Source: Gracilibacillus caseinilyticus
Lineage (GTDB): Bacteria > Bacillota > Bacilli > Bacillales > Amphibacillaceae
NCBI RefSeq assembly: GCF_022919115.1
Contig: NZ_CP095072.1
Location: forward strand, 3,162,001-3,226,000
Length of the DNA: 64,000 nt
Reading direction: 5' to 3'
The translations under genes and the position numbers were made by a program. Below the pieces are notes generated by a model, which did not search any database, was not told the DNA's origin, and saw only the letters and a program-made list of their open reading frames with translations. Below, piece after piece: positions 41,353-50,679 of this stretch (the first letter of the stretch is position 1; each line of letters starts with the position of its first letter).

Positions 41353-43620
41353 TTGTATCAACGTCTGCATTGGTATGTCATCATCTATTTAGTTTGTTTT
41401 ATATTTAATGATGGGAATTTCTTATGGCTGTTGCTTGTTCTGGCGATGCTGGGGCTGTTTATGCATTATTGCTTTCGATTTACCAATCTTTTTATTGCCT
41501 CTCTGATTCTTTTCGCTTTTTTAGCTTATTTCCAGATTCCATCCTTAGAAATAAGTAAACCATTAAACACTTCCTCACAAACGCTTCAAGGCACGATCGT
41601 TTCTATGATAGAAGAGCAAAGTCAATTCCTCCGGTTTACATTAGAAACTGCTGATGAAATGCTTGTTCAAGTTTATTTATATCCTTCCACAGATCAATCC
41701 CAACCAAATATCGACATATTTCGCACGGGAGCATCCTGTAAGCTAACTGGTAAGTTCGAAACAATCCCTACAAAGAGAAATCCTGGACAATTTGATTACA
41801 AGTATTATTTAGCTTCACAAGGAATTCATTATCAATTTGTTATTGAACCAACATTTGAAAGTGACTGTGAAGGTCAGTCGTTTCTCCAAAATGTTTATGA
41901 TGCTAGAAAAAAGCACTTAAGCCACATGAAAGAGCGCCTAAGTACTTTTACTTTCTCCTGGTATGCTGCGTTATTGTTTGGTGATCGGCAATATTTAGAT
42001 GAAGAGGTAGTATCTCTTTTTCAGGATTGGAACCTTTCTCACTTACTTGCTATTTCAGGTTTACACGTAGGTTTTATTATAGCGATTACTTATTTTTTGC
42101 TGCTTTTTCTATATCGCATTACATTGGAAAGGGCACAATTATTAGTTGTTTGTTTATTGATTTTGTACCCGTTAATGGCAAGTGGAGCTGCTTCTGTATG
42201 GCGTGCGAGTTTACTGGCAATTGTACTGATAGCGATACATAAATCACCTGTAAAATTCGCCATCACCGATAGTCTAAGTATCGTCTTTTTGTTTATGGTA
42301 TTATTCCATTCTTATAGTATCTATTCATTGGCCTTTCAATTCAGCTTTATGGTAACGTTCGCAATAATACTTTCTAGAAAAGTAATCGCCGGATCGTTAA
42401 ACTACATATGGATAGTCTTAAGAATCTCTCTCGTTAGTATGCTCATCATTTTACCATTACAGCTTTTGCATTTTTATCAGTTCCAACCTCTTTCGGTTTT
42501 GCTAAATCTTATCATCATACCGTATTTTACGGTTATAGTCATGCCATTTTTATTGTTTATATTATGTTTGTCATTCTTACCCAATGTGCTGTCCCTAGCG
42601 GATCGTCTTTTTTCCGAATTGCATTATGTTATGATTGAAAATATTCATATCATTAATGATTGGGTAAGTGTTCCATGGGTTACAGGTGAATTTCCAACCG
42701 AATTTATTTTGCCGTATTACTGTCTGATGTGCGGTATGCTTTATTTTTTAGAAAAACAGCAATTTATGAAGTCATTTTGCTTAAGTATGGCATTGGTTAC
42801 TTTGTTAGTAATCATCAATATCAAACCGTATTTAAATGAGTATGGGTACGTAACGATGCTCGATATCGGTCAGGGAGATGCGATTGTGGTGGAATTACCA
42901 TACCGAAAGAGAGTCATAATCATTGATGCAGCAGGAACTATGTCAGCAGATTTTTCATCGCCCTCATCAAAGAATTTTGACCAAATTATCGATCCGTTTT
43001 TAAAATCAAAGGGAATTACTGAAATCGATGCCGTCATCGTCTCTCATGCAGATCATGATCATATTGGAAGTGTTTCCGATATTCTTAAGCATTACAACGT
43101 GCAAGCAATCATAACCAGCCCGTTCTTTGATCAAACTAAATTGGCTGAGTGGCGGAATATTAGCCAAGCAGATTTTATTACGGTTGAAAGTGGAGACCAA
43201 TTCCTTATTGATAAGCAATCGTTTCAAGTGATGTCGCCAATATCGGATTTGTCTGATTCTAATGAAAATTCTTTGGTGATGAAAACTGTATTCGGGAAGC
43301 TTACCTGGTTATTTACTGGTGATATAGGAGAAAAAGGAGAAACTGCATTAGTCCGTCAGTTTCCATTTGAAAAGATTGATGTGTTAAAAGTGGCACACCA
43401 TGGCAGCAGTACGTCAAGCTCTAAAAATTATTTAGACACGATCCAACCTGAACTTGCGTTAATATCTGTTGGTGTTAACAACAGATATGGCCATCCGGAT
43501 CAAGAAGTAGTCGATCGTTTGACCGCTCATGGAGTACAGATCTTAAGAACGGATATAAATGGTGCAATTATCTATAAATTTTCTTCAGATAGTGGAACAG
43601 TTTCCACTTACTTACCATAG
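41353..43620 (+). CDS. comEC: DNA uptake channel ComEC
   Basis: ComEC imports single-stranded DNA through the membrane. The 755-aa protein has N-terminal helices, an extracellular OB-like region (about residues 70-180), the competence domain with LLAISGLHVGFIIA, and a C-terminal metallo-beta-lactamase domain with MLDIGQGDAIVVE, HADHDHIGSVSDIL, FTGDIG and KVAHHGSSTSSS. The MBL metal ligands are intact, as in forms thought to be nucleases for the non-transported strand. The start is TTG with GGGAGGTG upstream. Confidence 0.96.
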   Translation: MYQRLHWYVIIYLVCFIFNDGNFLWLLLVLAMLGLFMHYCFRFTNLFIASLILFAFLAYFQIPSLEISKPLNTSSQTLQGTIVSMIEEQSQFLRFTLETADEMLVQVYLYPSTDQSQPNIDIFRTGASCKLTGKFETIPTKRNPGQFDYKYYLASQGIHYQFVIEPTFESDCEGQSFLQNVYDARKKHLSHMKERLSTFTFSWYAALLFGDRQYLDEEVVSLFQDWNLSHLLAISGLHVGFIIAITYFLLLFLYRITLERAQLLVVCLLILYPLMASGAASVWRASLLAIVLIAIHKSPVKFAITDSLSIVFLFMVLFHSYSIYSLAFQFSFMVTFAIILSRKVIAGSLNYIWIVLRISLVSMLIILPLQLLHFYQFQPLSVLLNLIIIPYFTVIVMPFLLFILCLSFLPNVLSLADRLFSELHYVMIENIHIINDWVSVPWVTGEFPTEFILPYYCLMCGMLYFLEKQQFMKSFCLSMALVTLLVIINIKPYLNEYGYVTMLDIGQGDAIVVELPYRKRVIIIDAAGTMSADFSSPSSKNFDQIIDPFLKSKGITEIDAVIVSHADHDHIGSVSDILKHYNVQAIITSPFFDQTKLAEWRNISQADFITVESGDQFLIDKQSFQVMSPISDLSDSNENSLVMKTVFGKLTWLFTGDIGEKGETALVRQFPFEKIDVLKVAHHGSSTSSSKNYLDTIQPELALISVGVNNRYGHPDQEVVDRLTAHGVQILRTDINGAIIYKFSSDSGTVSTYLP

Positions 43621-43687
43621 GATAATGTAGCAAGAGCAAGGAATGGTTTAGAATGGTTTTCTCACGATCGCTAGAAGGATTGGCCGT

Positions 43688-43720
43688 AAAAAAAACGAGA
43701 CTAAAGAAATTAGCCTCGTT
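43688..43720. terminator. terminator between convergent comEC and yqzM
   Basis: AACGAG-ACTAA / TTAG-CTCGTT hairpin with a long A-run on the left (T-run for yqzM on the minus strand). The comEC side has a weaker T-run. Confidence 0.75.
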
Positions 43721-43724
43721 CCTG

Positions 43725-43859
43725 TTATGATGCAATTGCGTCAAAAACAACGCCGATAAAGAAAATGATCATGAAAAATACAAATGAAAACACAAAACCA
43801 AATCCTGCATCAAAAATGTCGTGACGTTTCGACTGTACGTCCTTTTCAAATTCATTCAT
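43725..43859 (-). CDS. yqzM: small membrane protein YqzM
   Basis: This 44-codon gene has the product MNEFEKDVQSKRHDIFDAG followed by one hydrophobic helix (about residues 20-41). It matches B. subtilis YqzM (MNEFEKNVQSKRND...), which lies at the same place between comEC and holA on the opposite strand. B. subtilis work links YqzM to competence and ComEC function. The strong RBS is AAGGAGG. Confidence 0.92.
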   Translation of the reverse strand: MNEFEKDVQSKRHDIFDAGFGFVFSFVFFMIIFFIGVVFDAIAS

Positions 43860-43990
43860 TTTGTCTACCTCCTTTTGCATCTAAGTATCTCTAAAACCTT
43901 GGCGTCGCATGCACTTTAATTATTTCATCCTTGTCACAGGATTCCCTTACTTAGCAAGAGTTAACACCTATATATTTGGGTTATTAGGTC
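43860..43990. other. yqzM upstream region
   Basis: Non-coding; must hold the yqzM promoter on the minus strand. No clear boxes were picked. Confidence 0.3.
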
Positions 43991-44096
43991 AATCTATATG
44001 TAAGAAAATATCGCAACTTGATTAGATACCTGGGGCTAGTGAAGTTGCGTTGATATAGATTGAGGAGGGAAGGATGATGACGCTTCCCTCTTTTAT
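43991..44096 (+). ncRNA. candidate structured RNA with terminator, upstream of holA
   Basis: Nested perfect arms AATCTATAT (43991-43999) with ATATAGATT (44053-44061), and CGCAACTT (44012-44019) with AAGTTGCG (44042-44049), enclose a 22-nt loop. A second hairpin GAGGGAAG (44065-44072) with CTTCCCTC (44083-44090) is followed by TTTTATTATT. The layout is that of a small RNA or riboswitch-like leader. No known class is recognised and the promoter is not clear. Confidence 0.4.
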
Positions 44097-44224
44097 TATT
44101 ATGTATTCAAATAAGTAGTTACATGCTGACATCTTTTCATTACATCAATCTTATTATACAATAAAACATATTGAAGTTTTTTTCAACTTTTTATTAAACA
44201 GTTTATATAGTTGGAGTGGAGCGC

Positions 44225-45262
44225 ATGAGTTACATAAGTTGTATAGAAGAAATGAAAAAACAGAAATTTGCTCCTGTTTATTATTTTTACGGAACAGAGA
44301 CATATATGATTGAGGCCTTAAAACAAGCTTTAATATCCAATGGCTTAGAAAAAGAAGAGAAGGATACCAATTTCGAGGTATATGATTTAGAAGAGACATC
44401 GATTCAGGAAGTGATCACAGATGCAGAAACATTTCCTTTTTTTGGTGAAAGAAAAATTATTTTGGCTACGAATGCGTCATTTTTAAAGGCAAAACCTCCC
44501 AAAATGGAAGTTGATCACCGGCCGGATGTATTGATTGAGTATTTGGAAAATCCAGCACCGTATTCGATCGTTGTATTAATTGCACCATACGAGAAAGTCG
44601 ATGAACGTAAAAAAGTTGTCAAGCGATTAAAAAAAGAGACAAAAGCCGTTTCTTGTGAACCCCTAAAAGAACGGGAGTTACAGAAAGTGATTACTTCGAT
44701 TGCGAATCAGCATAATGTGAAGCTTTCTGAGCAAGTGATAACTTATTTTATAAATGAAATTGGGACAAACATGATGATTATCCATTCCGAAATGGAAAAA
44801 CTCGCTTTATATGTCGGCGAAGGGAACGAAATAAGGCTAGAAGACGCCAAGTTGTTGTTGTCCAGTCAAGAGAGTAGTTCGTCTTTTAAATTAATGGACG
44901 CCATCATGAATAATGATCTAGCAAAAGCGATTGATATTACAAAGGATTTAGAAAAAATGAATGAGGAACCCATTGCGTTAATCGCCCTTATAGCATCTCA
45001 ATACAGGACACTGATGCATGTAAAAATATTAAAGCAAAAGGGGTATACGCAGCAACAAATGGCATCGCAACTTAAGGTACATCCGTATGTGGCTAAGCTA
45101 TCGATGCAAAGACAAGCAAAGTTTCAATTAAAAGAACTTAAACGTGCGATCGATCTTCTCACTGAAACGGATGCCCAAATAAAATCAGGCAGGATGGATA
45201 AATCGTTAGCATTCGAACTATTGCTTTACCAATTAATTGCAACAAGACAACGTGTATCATAA
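44225..45262 (+). CDS. holA: DNA polymerase III subunit delta
   Basis: The delta subunit of the clamp loader opens the beta sliding clamp at primed DNA. The 345-aa protein begins MSYISCIEEMKKQKFAPVYY and has the FYGTETYMIEALKQAL segment, the QEVITDAETFPFFGERKIIL motif and C-terminal collar helices. It is B. subtilis YqeN. ATG 44225 has GGAG 8 nt upstream and is favoured over GTG 44216. Confidence 0.95.
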   Translation: MSYISCIEEMKKQKFAPVYYFYGTETYMIEALKQALISNGLEKEEKDTNFEVYDLEETSIQEVITDAETFPFFGERKIILATNASFLKAKPPKMEVDHRPDVLIEYLENPAPYSIVVLIAPYEKVDERKKVVKRLKKETKAVSCEPLKERELQKVITSIANQHNVKLSEQVITYFINEIGTNMMIIHSEMEKLALYVGEGNEIRLEDAKLLLSSQESSSSFKLMDAIMNNDLAKAIDITKDLEKMNEEPIALIALIASQYRTLMHVKILKQKGYTQQQMASQLKVHPYVAKLSMQRQAKFQLKELKRAIDLLTETDAQIKSGRMDKSLAFELLLYQLIATRQRVS

Positions 45263-45285
45263 TTAAAAAGCATTTCAGTCAAATG

Positions 45286-45346
45286 AAAAGCCGAACATAA
45301 ACTGAAATCTCATGAATCAAGATTCCAGTTGCGTTCGGCTTTTCCT
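45286..45346 (+). terminator. terminator after holA
   Basis: Long hairpin with an 11-bp perfect outer stem; the ACTGAAATCT / AGATTCCAGT inner arms extend it. Confidence 0.8.
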
Positions 45347-45521
45347 CAAATCAGTAAATCGAAATAAAATTTTTCCGGATGGTTCTATAAATCGATTGTC
45401 ATTACTTCGTAGCGTTTCCTTTAATTTTATATTGCTCGTAACTAGAACAGTACCTGTTTATGGTTTGATTATTCGTTTTGCTAGCATACCAATTTCTGTT
45501 TGTCCCGGCCTTTTCCAGGTA

Positions 45522-45556
45522 ATAAAAACCACAACAGTTTAGTCTGTTGTGGTTAT
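45522..45556 (-). terminator. terminator after rpsT
   Basis: AACCACAACAG (45527-45537) pairs with CTGTTGTGGTT (45544-45554); on the minus strand a T-run follows. Confidence 0.88.
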
Positions 45557-45559
45557 TTA

Positions 45560-45826
45560 TTATGCGCTCAGGTTGTTAACTTGCTGAGCTAAGCGGGATT
45601 TTTGACGGTCACCTTTGTTTTGGTGAATTAATCCTTTTTGTACCGCTTTATCAATTTTCTTAATTGCTGTTTGAAGAGCAGCTTTTGCATTTTCAACATC
45701 TTTACTTTCCACTAATGCTTCCACTTTCTTAATATGGGAACGCATGTCTGCTTTAAATGATTGGTTTTGTAGACGATGTTCTTCGTTAACACGTACACGT
45801 TTGATAGCTGATTTAATATTAGCCAA
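45560..45826 (-). CDS. rpsT: 30S ribosomal protein S20
   Basis: This 88-aa basic helical protein binds the 5' domain of 16S rRNA. After the TTG start it reads ANIKSAIKRVRVNEEHRLQN, the classic S20 N-terminus, and has KKVEALVESKDVENAKAAL and HQNKGDRQKSRLAQQVN. The TTG at 45826 with GGAGGTG 6 nt upstream is chosen because S20 begins (M)ANIKSA; the frame extends upstream to 45841. Confidence 0.97.
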   Translation of the reverse strand: MANIKSAIKRVRVNEEHRLQNQSFKADMRSHIKKVEALVESKDVENAKAALQTAIKKIDKAVQKGLIHQNKGDRQKSRLAQQVNNLSA

Positions 45827-46002
45827 TGTCTTCACCTCCATCTTACTTCATAGCCTATCTTATGTTAGGTCAAATGACATTTTACCAAAGCTTCGGCTAC
45901 TTTTCAATAAAAATCGTCGCTAATTCTGAAATAACGTTACGTGTATCAATTTGGATTCAGTCGGTCAAACTATAAAAAATAAAAGCAGAGAGGTGTTTTC
46001 AG

Positions 46003-47103
46003 TTGGAAAATCAAGAACATTTTGAAGTTCGAACAGACCTGGCAGTTGAGGCGAAAGAAATGTATGTTAATCAAAATCAAAACAAAGATCAAAATCTAGA
46101 AATTGAAGGAGTTACCATTAGGGAAGACAAAATTGGAAATATCGGTTTAACAAATGTAGATGTCGATGAAAATGGTGCTAAACAAATTGGAAAGAATCCA
46201 GGCTCATACAGAACGATCTACTCAGAAGCCATTAAGAAACAAGATACTAAACTTCAGGAAGAAACGGCAAAAGTTGTTGCCAAGCAAATCATTGAGCTGT
46301 TAGACAAAAATAATATTCCTGCAGATGCAGCAGGCTTGGTAGTAGGTCTGGGAAACCGCAATGTTACACCGGATGCACTAGGGCCACTTGCTATTGAAAA
46401 AGTATTGGTCACGAATCATTTGTTTGTGCACGAACCGCAATATGTTCAAGATGGTTATCGTAAAGTAGCAACCATTGTACCAGGGGTAATGGGGGTTACA
46501 GGGATTGAAACGAGTGACATTATCAAAGGTGTGATAGAGAAATATAAACCAGGATTTGTTATTGCAATCGATGCATTAGCATCTCGATCAATAGAACGAG
46601 TCAATGCCACGATACAGCTATCGGATGCCGGCATCCATCCAGGTTCCGGAGTAGGTAATAAAAGAAAGGAACTAAGTGAATCCACCCTTGGAATTCCTGT
46701 GTTTGCAATCGGTGTTCCTACCGTTGTCGATGCAGTAACGATTACAAGTGATGCCATTGATTATGTACTAAAGCATATTGGTAAAGAATGGCGTGAGAAG
46801 GATAAACCATCCAAATCTTTAACACCTTCCGGTATGTCATTTGGAAATAGAACGTTAACGGATAAGGATCTTCCATCCATTGAGAAACGGGAGAAGATTT
46901 TTGGAATGATAGGCTCTCTTTCAGACCAGGAAAAACGTTCGTTAATGCAAGAAGTACTGACGCCACTCGGACACAATTTAATGGTGACACCAAAAGAAGT
47001 GGATGGATATATAGAAGATATGGCCCATTTACTAGCAGAAGCAATCAATGCTGCGATGCATAAAAATGTAGATATTAATAATTTTGCACAATATACAAGG
47101 TAA
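46003..47103 (+). CDS. gpr: spore germination protease GPR
   Basis: GPR is made in the forespore as a zymogen and degrades small acid-soluble spore proteins during germination. The 366-aa protein has a short propeptide before RTDLAVEAKEM, the VVGLGNRNVTPDALGP segment and the IDALASRSIERVNATIQLSDAGIHPG core of the family. It starts at TTG with AGAGGTG upstream. It is expected to be sigma-F/G dependent; no clear promoter was assigned. Confidence 0.97.
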   Translation: MENQEHFEVRTDLAVEAKEMYVNQNQNKDQNLEIEGVTIREDKIGNIGLTNVDVDENGAKQIGKNPGSYRTIYSEAIKKQDTKLQEETAKVVAKQIIELLDKNNIPADAAGLVVGLGNRNVTPDALGPLAIEKVLVTNHLFVHEPQYVQDGYRKVATIVPGVMGVTGIETSDIIKGVIEKYKPGFVIAIDALASRSIERVNATIQLSDAGIHPGSGVGNKRKELSESTLGIPVFAIGVPTVVDAVTITSDAIDYVLKHIGKEWREKDKPSKSLTPSGMSFGNRTLTDKDLPSIEKREKIFGMIGSLSDQEKRSLMQEVLTPLGHNLMVTPKEVDGYIEDMAHLLAEAINAAMHKNVDINNFAQYTR

Positions 47104-47177
47104 TATAAGGTTCTACTTTCTATCGAATCATCATAGAATTTACTAGATATGATAGAGGAGATAGGAAGGAGAACGCT

Positions 47178-48359
47178 ATGCAACGACCTAACCGCTTTCG
47201 CAAAAGAGTATATTTCTTTTCCCAGCACAAATTACTGATCATTATTTCATCATTTATAACGGCTTTTTTTGCAATGTTTATTTTGATTGGGATGTTAACA
47301 AGTGTCGATCCCAGCTATCGCGTTGCATCTAACACAGTGAAAAAATGGACAACCAATGTTACAGAAGAACATTTTTTAACGTTAATGTCAATGGAAAATA
47401 GGATGTTTAAAGAAGCATTACCGGAGGATAAGCCGCCGATAGACATGTGGAAGGTAATGTTTGAATTAGGGACGAATGTACGCATGCATGATGTTCGCAG
47501 TTTACTTGGACGAGAACTACCAGGTTTCGAAATGTATGACAGACAAATTTTGATAGCTGGGGAAGGAACCGATTATACAAATTTAACAGTCGAATCAACG
47601 CCTCCTCTTGATATTGTACTTGAGGAGAGAGAAGCTACCGAACCAGAAGAAAAGCAAGACAACAAACCAGTAGAAGAACAGGAAAAAACAACAGGAGAGC
47701 GGAATGTAGTCTTTATCTATAATACCCACAACCGGGAGTCTTTCCTGCCTTATTTGCCTGATACGGATGACCCGAATGATGCCTTTCATCGTGAGGTGAA
47801 TATTACAAAAGTAAGTGAACAGTTAGCCAAAGATTTAAAAAGGTTCGGTATTGGAGCGCAAGTGGACAAGACCGATATCGGCTCCATTCTGAATGAAAAA
47901 GGTTGGGACTATTCAGCGGATTCCTATCGGGCTTCTAAAGAAGTAGTCGAAGCGGCACTTACAGACAATAAAGATGTTAACTTTATTTTCGACCTTCATC
48001 GTGACAGTATGCGAAAAGATGTTACAACGATTGATATTAACGGGAAATCGTACGCGAAAATGATGTTTGTCATCGGTGGAGACAACCCTGAACATGAAAA
48101 AAATGCAGCATTGGCTAAAGCATTACAGGACAAACTTGATAAAGAATACCCTGGATTAAGTCGTGGTGTTGAAATGTACGGTGGAGCAGGAAGAAACGGT
48201 GTATATAACCAAGATTTATCTGAGAACGCCTTAACTATTGAATTCGGTGGTGTTGATAACACGATGGAAGAATTGTACAACACCTCAGAAGTTTTTGCAG
48301 AAATCTTTAGTGAATATTATTGGAATGCAGAAAGAGTTTCTGGAGAAGGGGATGAGTAA
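47178..48359 (+). CDS. spoIIP: stage II sporulation protein P (peptidoglycan hydrolase)
   Basis: SpoIIP is an amidase and endopeptidase that thins septal peptidoglycan during engulfment with SpoIID and SpoIIM. The 393-aa protein has one N-terminal membrane helix (about residues 16-38), an acidic linker (about 150-175), and an N-acetylmuramoyl-L-alanine amidase domain with zinc or catalytic residues in VFIYNTHNRESFLP and FIFDLHRDSMRKD and a late Glu in LTIEFGGVDN. Its stop overlaps yqxA. Confidence 0.97.
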   Translation: MQRPNRFRKRVYFFSQHKLLIIISSFITAFFAMFILIGMLTSVDPSYRVASNTVKKWTTNVTEEHFLTLMSMENRMFKEALPEDKPPIDMWKVMFELGTNVRMHDVRSLLGRELPGFEMYDRQILIAGEGTDYTNLTVESTPPLDIVLEEREATEPEEKQDNKPVEEQEKTTGERNVVFIYNTHNRESFLPYLPDTDDPNDAFHREVNITKVSEQLAKDLKRFGIGAQVDKTDIGSILNEKGWDYSADSYRASKEVVEAALTDNKDVNFIFDLHRDSMRKDVTTIDINGKSYAKMMFVIGGDNPEHEKNAALAKALQDKLDKEYPGLSRGVEMYGGAGRNGVYNQDLSENALTIEFGGVDNTMEELYNTSEVFAEIFSEYYWNAERVSGEGDE

Positions 48360-48681
48360 GGTGAAGTATTTTTTCTATCTGTTGTTATTAAGTATATGCT
48401 TTTCCATTGGTATGTATCTTGGAATTGACCGTAGTGGCGAAACTGCCACTGCGGAAGGTTCAAAAGCCGAACAGGCATCTGAAGAAGTTTCCACTAGTCA
48501 GTTTGATCAGATGAATCGAGCGGCAATTATGGAGGAAGTGGAAAAGAACGGTGTTACAGAAAATGAATTAGAGCCTGCATTTATCCATTCAGTAGCCAAT
48601 AAAGGGGAAACGGTTGTCAAACATTTTTTTAATCAGATTGTCCATGCAACGTATGCAATTGTAGATGGTTTGTTTTCATGA
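48352..48681 (+). CDS. yqxA: DUF3679 family protein YqxA
   Basis: This 109-aa protein has an N-terminal membrane segment (YFFYLLLLSICFSIGMYLGI) and a short extracytoplasmic part. B. subtilis yqxA lies at the same place between spoIIP and lepA; its function is unknown. ATG 48352 overlaps the spoIIP stop and has GGAG 6 nt upstream; GTG 48361 is an alternative. Confidence 0.85.
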   Translation: MSKVKYFFYLLLLSICFSIGMYLGIDRSGETATAEGSKAEQASEEVSTSQFDQMNRAAIMEEVEKNGVTENELEPAFIHSVANKGETVVKHFFNQIVHATYAIVDGLFS

Positions 48682-48710
48682 GTCCAAATAGGTAATCGCA
48701 TATATTTATG

Positions 48711-48739
48711 TTGAACATCCACGGTTTCACTGCTATAAT
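48711..48739 (+). promoter_or_regulatory. sigma-A promoter of lepA
   Basis: TTGAAC (48711-48716) and TATAAT (48734-48739) are spaced 17 bp apart, 34 bp upstream of lepA. Confidence 0.78.
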
Positions 48740-48773
48740 CAATGCTAGTATTGTGGTCAAATATAGGAGTTGA

Positions 48774-50594
48774 ATGACATTGACGAACATTAGAAATCAA
48801 AAAAATGTGCGTAATTTTTCCATTATCGCACATATTGATCACGGAAAATCTACTTTAGCTGATCGTATTCTGGAAAAAACGAAAGCTTTAACATCTCGAG
48901 AAATGAAAGAGCAATTCCTGGATGCGATGGATTTAGAGCGTGAACGTGGAATTACCATTAAATTAAATGCAGTACAGTTGAAGTATCACCGTGATGATGG
49001 AGACGATTATTTATTTCATTTGATTGATACACCAGGACACGTCGATTTTACATATGAAGTATCTCGAAGCTTAGCGGCCTGTGAAGGTGCAATTCTTGTT
49101 GTGGATGCTGCTCAGGGGATCGAGGCACAGACATTAGCGAACGTCTATCTTGCACTTGATAATGATCTTGAAATAATACCTGTTATTAATAAAGTGGACC
49201 TTCCTAGTGCAGATCCGGAGCGGGTTAAACAAGAGATTACCGATGTGATTGGTATTGACGGTGATGAAGCAATTTTGGCCAGTGCCAAATCTGGTATCGG
49301 TATTGAAGAAATTCTTGATGCGATTGTAGAAAGAATACCAGAACCACAGGGGGATCCTGAGGAACCGTTGAAAGCCCTTATTTTTGATTCGTTGTATGAC
49401 CCTTATCGTGGTGTTGTCGCATATATTTGTGTGAAGGAAGGTTCAGTAAAGGTTGGCGACAAGATCAAAATGATGGCGACCGGTAAAGAATTTGAAGTGA
49501 ATGAAGTCGGTGTGTTTAATCCAAAACCAATTAAATTAGATGAACTAACGGTTGGAGATGTTGGTTATTTAACGGCATCTATTAAAAATGTAGGAGATAC
49601 ACGCGTCGGGGATACGATTACCTTAGCTAGCAACCCTGCACCAGAGCCATTACCAGGCTACCGTAGATTAAACCCGATGGTATTCTGTGGACTATATCCA
49701 GTTGATGCAGATAAATATAATGATTTACGTGAAGCGCTCGAAAGGCTAGAGTTAAATGATTCTTCCTTGCAATATGAAGCGGAAACTTCTCAAGCTCTAG
49801 GTTTTGGTTTCCGTTGTGGTTTCCTTGGGCTGCTTCATATGGAAATTATTCAAGAACGTATTGAACGTGAATTCGGTATTGATTTGATCACGACGGCACC
49901 GAGTGTAATTTATCAGGTGATCAAGACAGATGGTGAAGAAGTATCGATCGATAATCCATCCTTTATGCCTGATAATCAGTCTGTTCAAGAAGTACAAGAA
50001 CCATATGTAAGTGCAACGATTATGGTACCGAATGATTTTGTAGGCCCAGTAATGGAGATCTGTCAGAAAAAACGCGGCGATTTTATGGATATGCAATATT
50101 TAGATGATAATCGGGTGAACGTTGTGTACGAAATCCCGCTATCTGAAATTGTCTACGACTTTTTCGACCAATTGAAATCACAAACGAAAGGATATGCTTC
50201 GTTTGATTATGAAATGATTGGTTACAAAACGTCTAATCTAGTGAAAATGGACATCTTATTAAACGGTGATACCATCGATGCACTATCTTTTATTGTACAC
50301 AGAGATTTTGCTTTTGAACGCGGAAAACAAATAGCCGATAAGCTCAAAAAATTGATTCCCCGTCAGCAATTTGAGGTTCCGATTCAAGCAGCAATCGGTA
50401 ATAAAATTGTTGCCAGAACCAATATTAAAGCAATGCGTAAAAACGTTCTAAGTAAATGTTACGGTGGGGATATTTCGCGAAAACGTAAACTGTTGGAGAA
50501 ACAAAAAGAAGGTAAAAAACGCATGAAAATGGTTGGTTCAGTAGAAGTTCCACAAGAAGCATTTATGGCAGTACTAAAAATGGATGATGAGTAA
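48774..50594 (+). CDS. lepA: elongation factor 4 (LepA)
   Basis: LepA is a ribosome-associated translational GTPase that aids back-translocation or 30S biogenesis. The 606-aa protein has the G1 motif [11 protein letters not shown]3 DTPGH, G4 NKVDLP, and the C-terminal domain with [19 protein letters not shown] and [18 protein letters not shown] 48774 is 4 nt from TAGGAG; a TTG at 48780 has better spacing and is a possible alternative. A terminator follows. Confidence 0.97.
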   Translation: MTLTNIRNQKNVRNFSIIAHIDHGKSTLADRILEKTKALTSREMKEQFLDAMDLERERGITIKLNAVQLKYHRDDGDDYLFHLIDTPGHVDFTYEVSRSLAACEGAILVVDAAQGIEAQTLANVYLALDNDLEIIPVINKVDLPSADPERVKQEITDVIGIDGDEAILASAKSGIGIEEILDAIVERIPEPQGDPEEPLKALIFDSLYDPYRGVVAYICVKEGSVKVGDKIKMMATGKEFEVNEVGVFNPKPIKLDELTVGDVGYLTASIKNVGDTRVGDTITLASNPAPEPLPGYRRLNPMVFCGLYPVDADKYNDLREALERLELNDSSLQYEAETSQALGFGFRCGFLGLLHMEIIQERIEREFGIDLITTAPSVIYQVIKTDGEEVSIDNPSFMPDNQSVQEVQEPYVSATIMVPNDFVGPVMEICQKKRGDFMDMQYLDDNRVNVVYEIPLSEIVYDFFDQLKSQTKGYASFDYEMIGYKTSNLVKMDILLNGDTIDALSFIVHRDFAFERGKQIADKLKKLIPRQQFEVPIQAAIGNKIVARTNIKAMRKNVLSKCYGGDISRKRKLLEKQKEGKKRMKMVGSVEVPQEAFMAVLKMDDE

Positions 50595-50601
50595 ACCATC
50601 T

Positions 50602-50629
50602 AAACCCTTGTCAGTCGACAAGGGTTTTG
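50602..50629 (+). terminator. terminator after lepA
   Basis: AAACCCTTGTC / GACAAGGGTTTT stem with a 4-nt loop. Confidence 0.85.
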
Positions 50630-50679
50630 CCGTACGCCTTCATAGTTTCTGTCACAGCTAAGAAAAGGAGGAAAGAGAA

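Larger units (their letters stand above)
45263..45559. other. holA-rpsT convergent intergenic region
   Basis: A large holA terminator hairpin (AAAAGCCGAAC at 45286-45296 with GTTCGGCTTTT at 45333-45343, with an inner stem) and the rpsT terminator (45522-45556) lie at the two ends. The 180 bp between show nothing recognisable. Confidence 0.75.

Noticed and set aside
46761-47228. 155-codon antisense frame opposite gpr
   Set aside because: It overlaps the clearly coding gpr and the start of spoIIP; no independent support.
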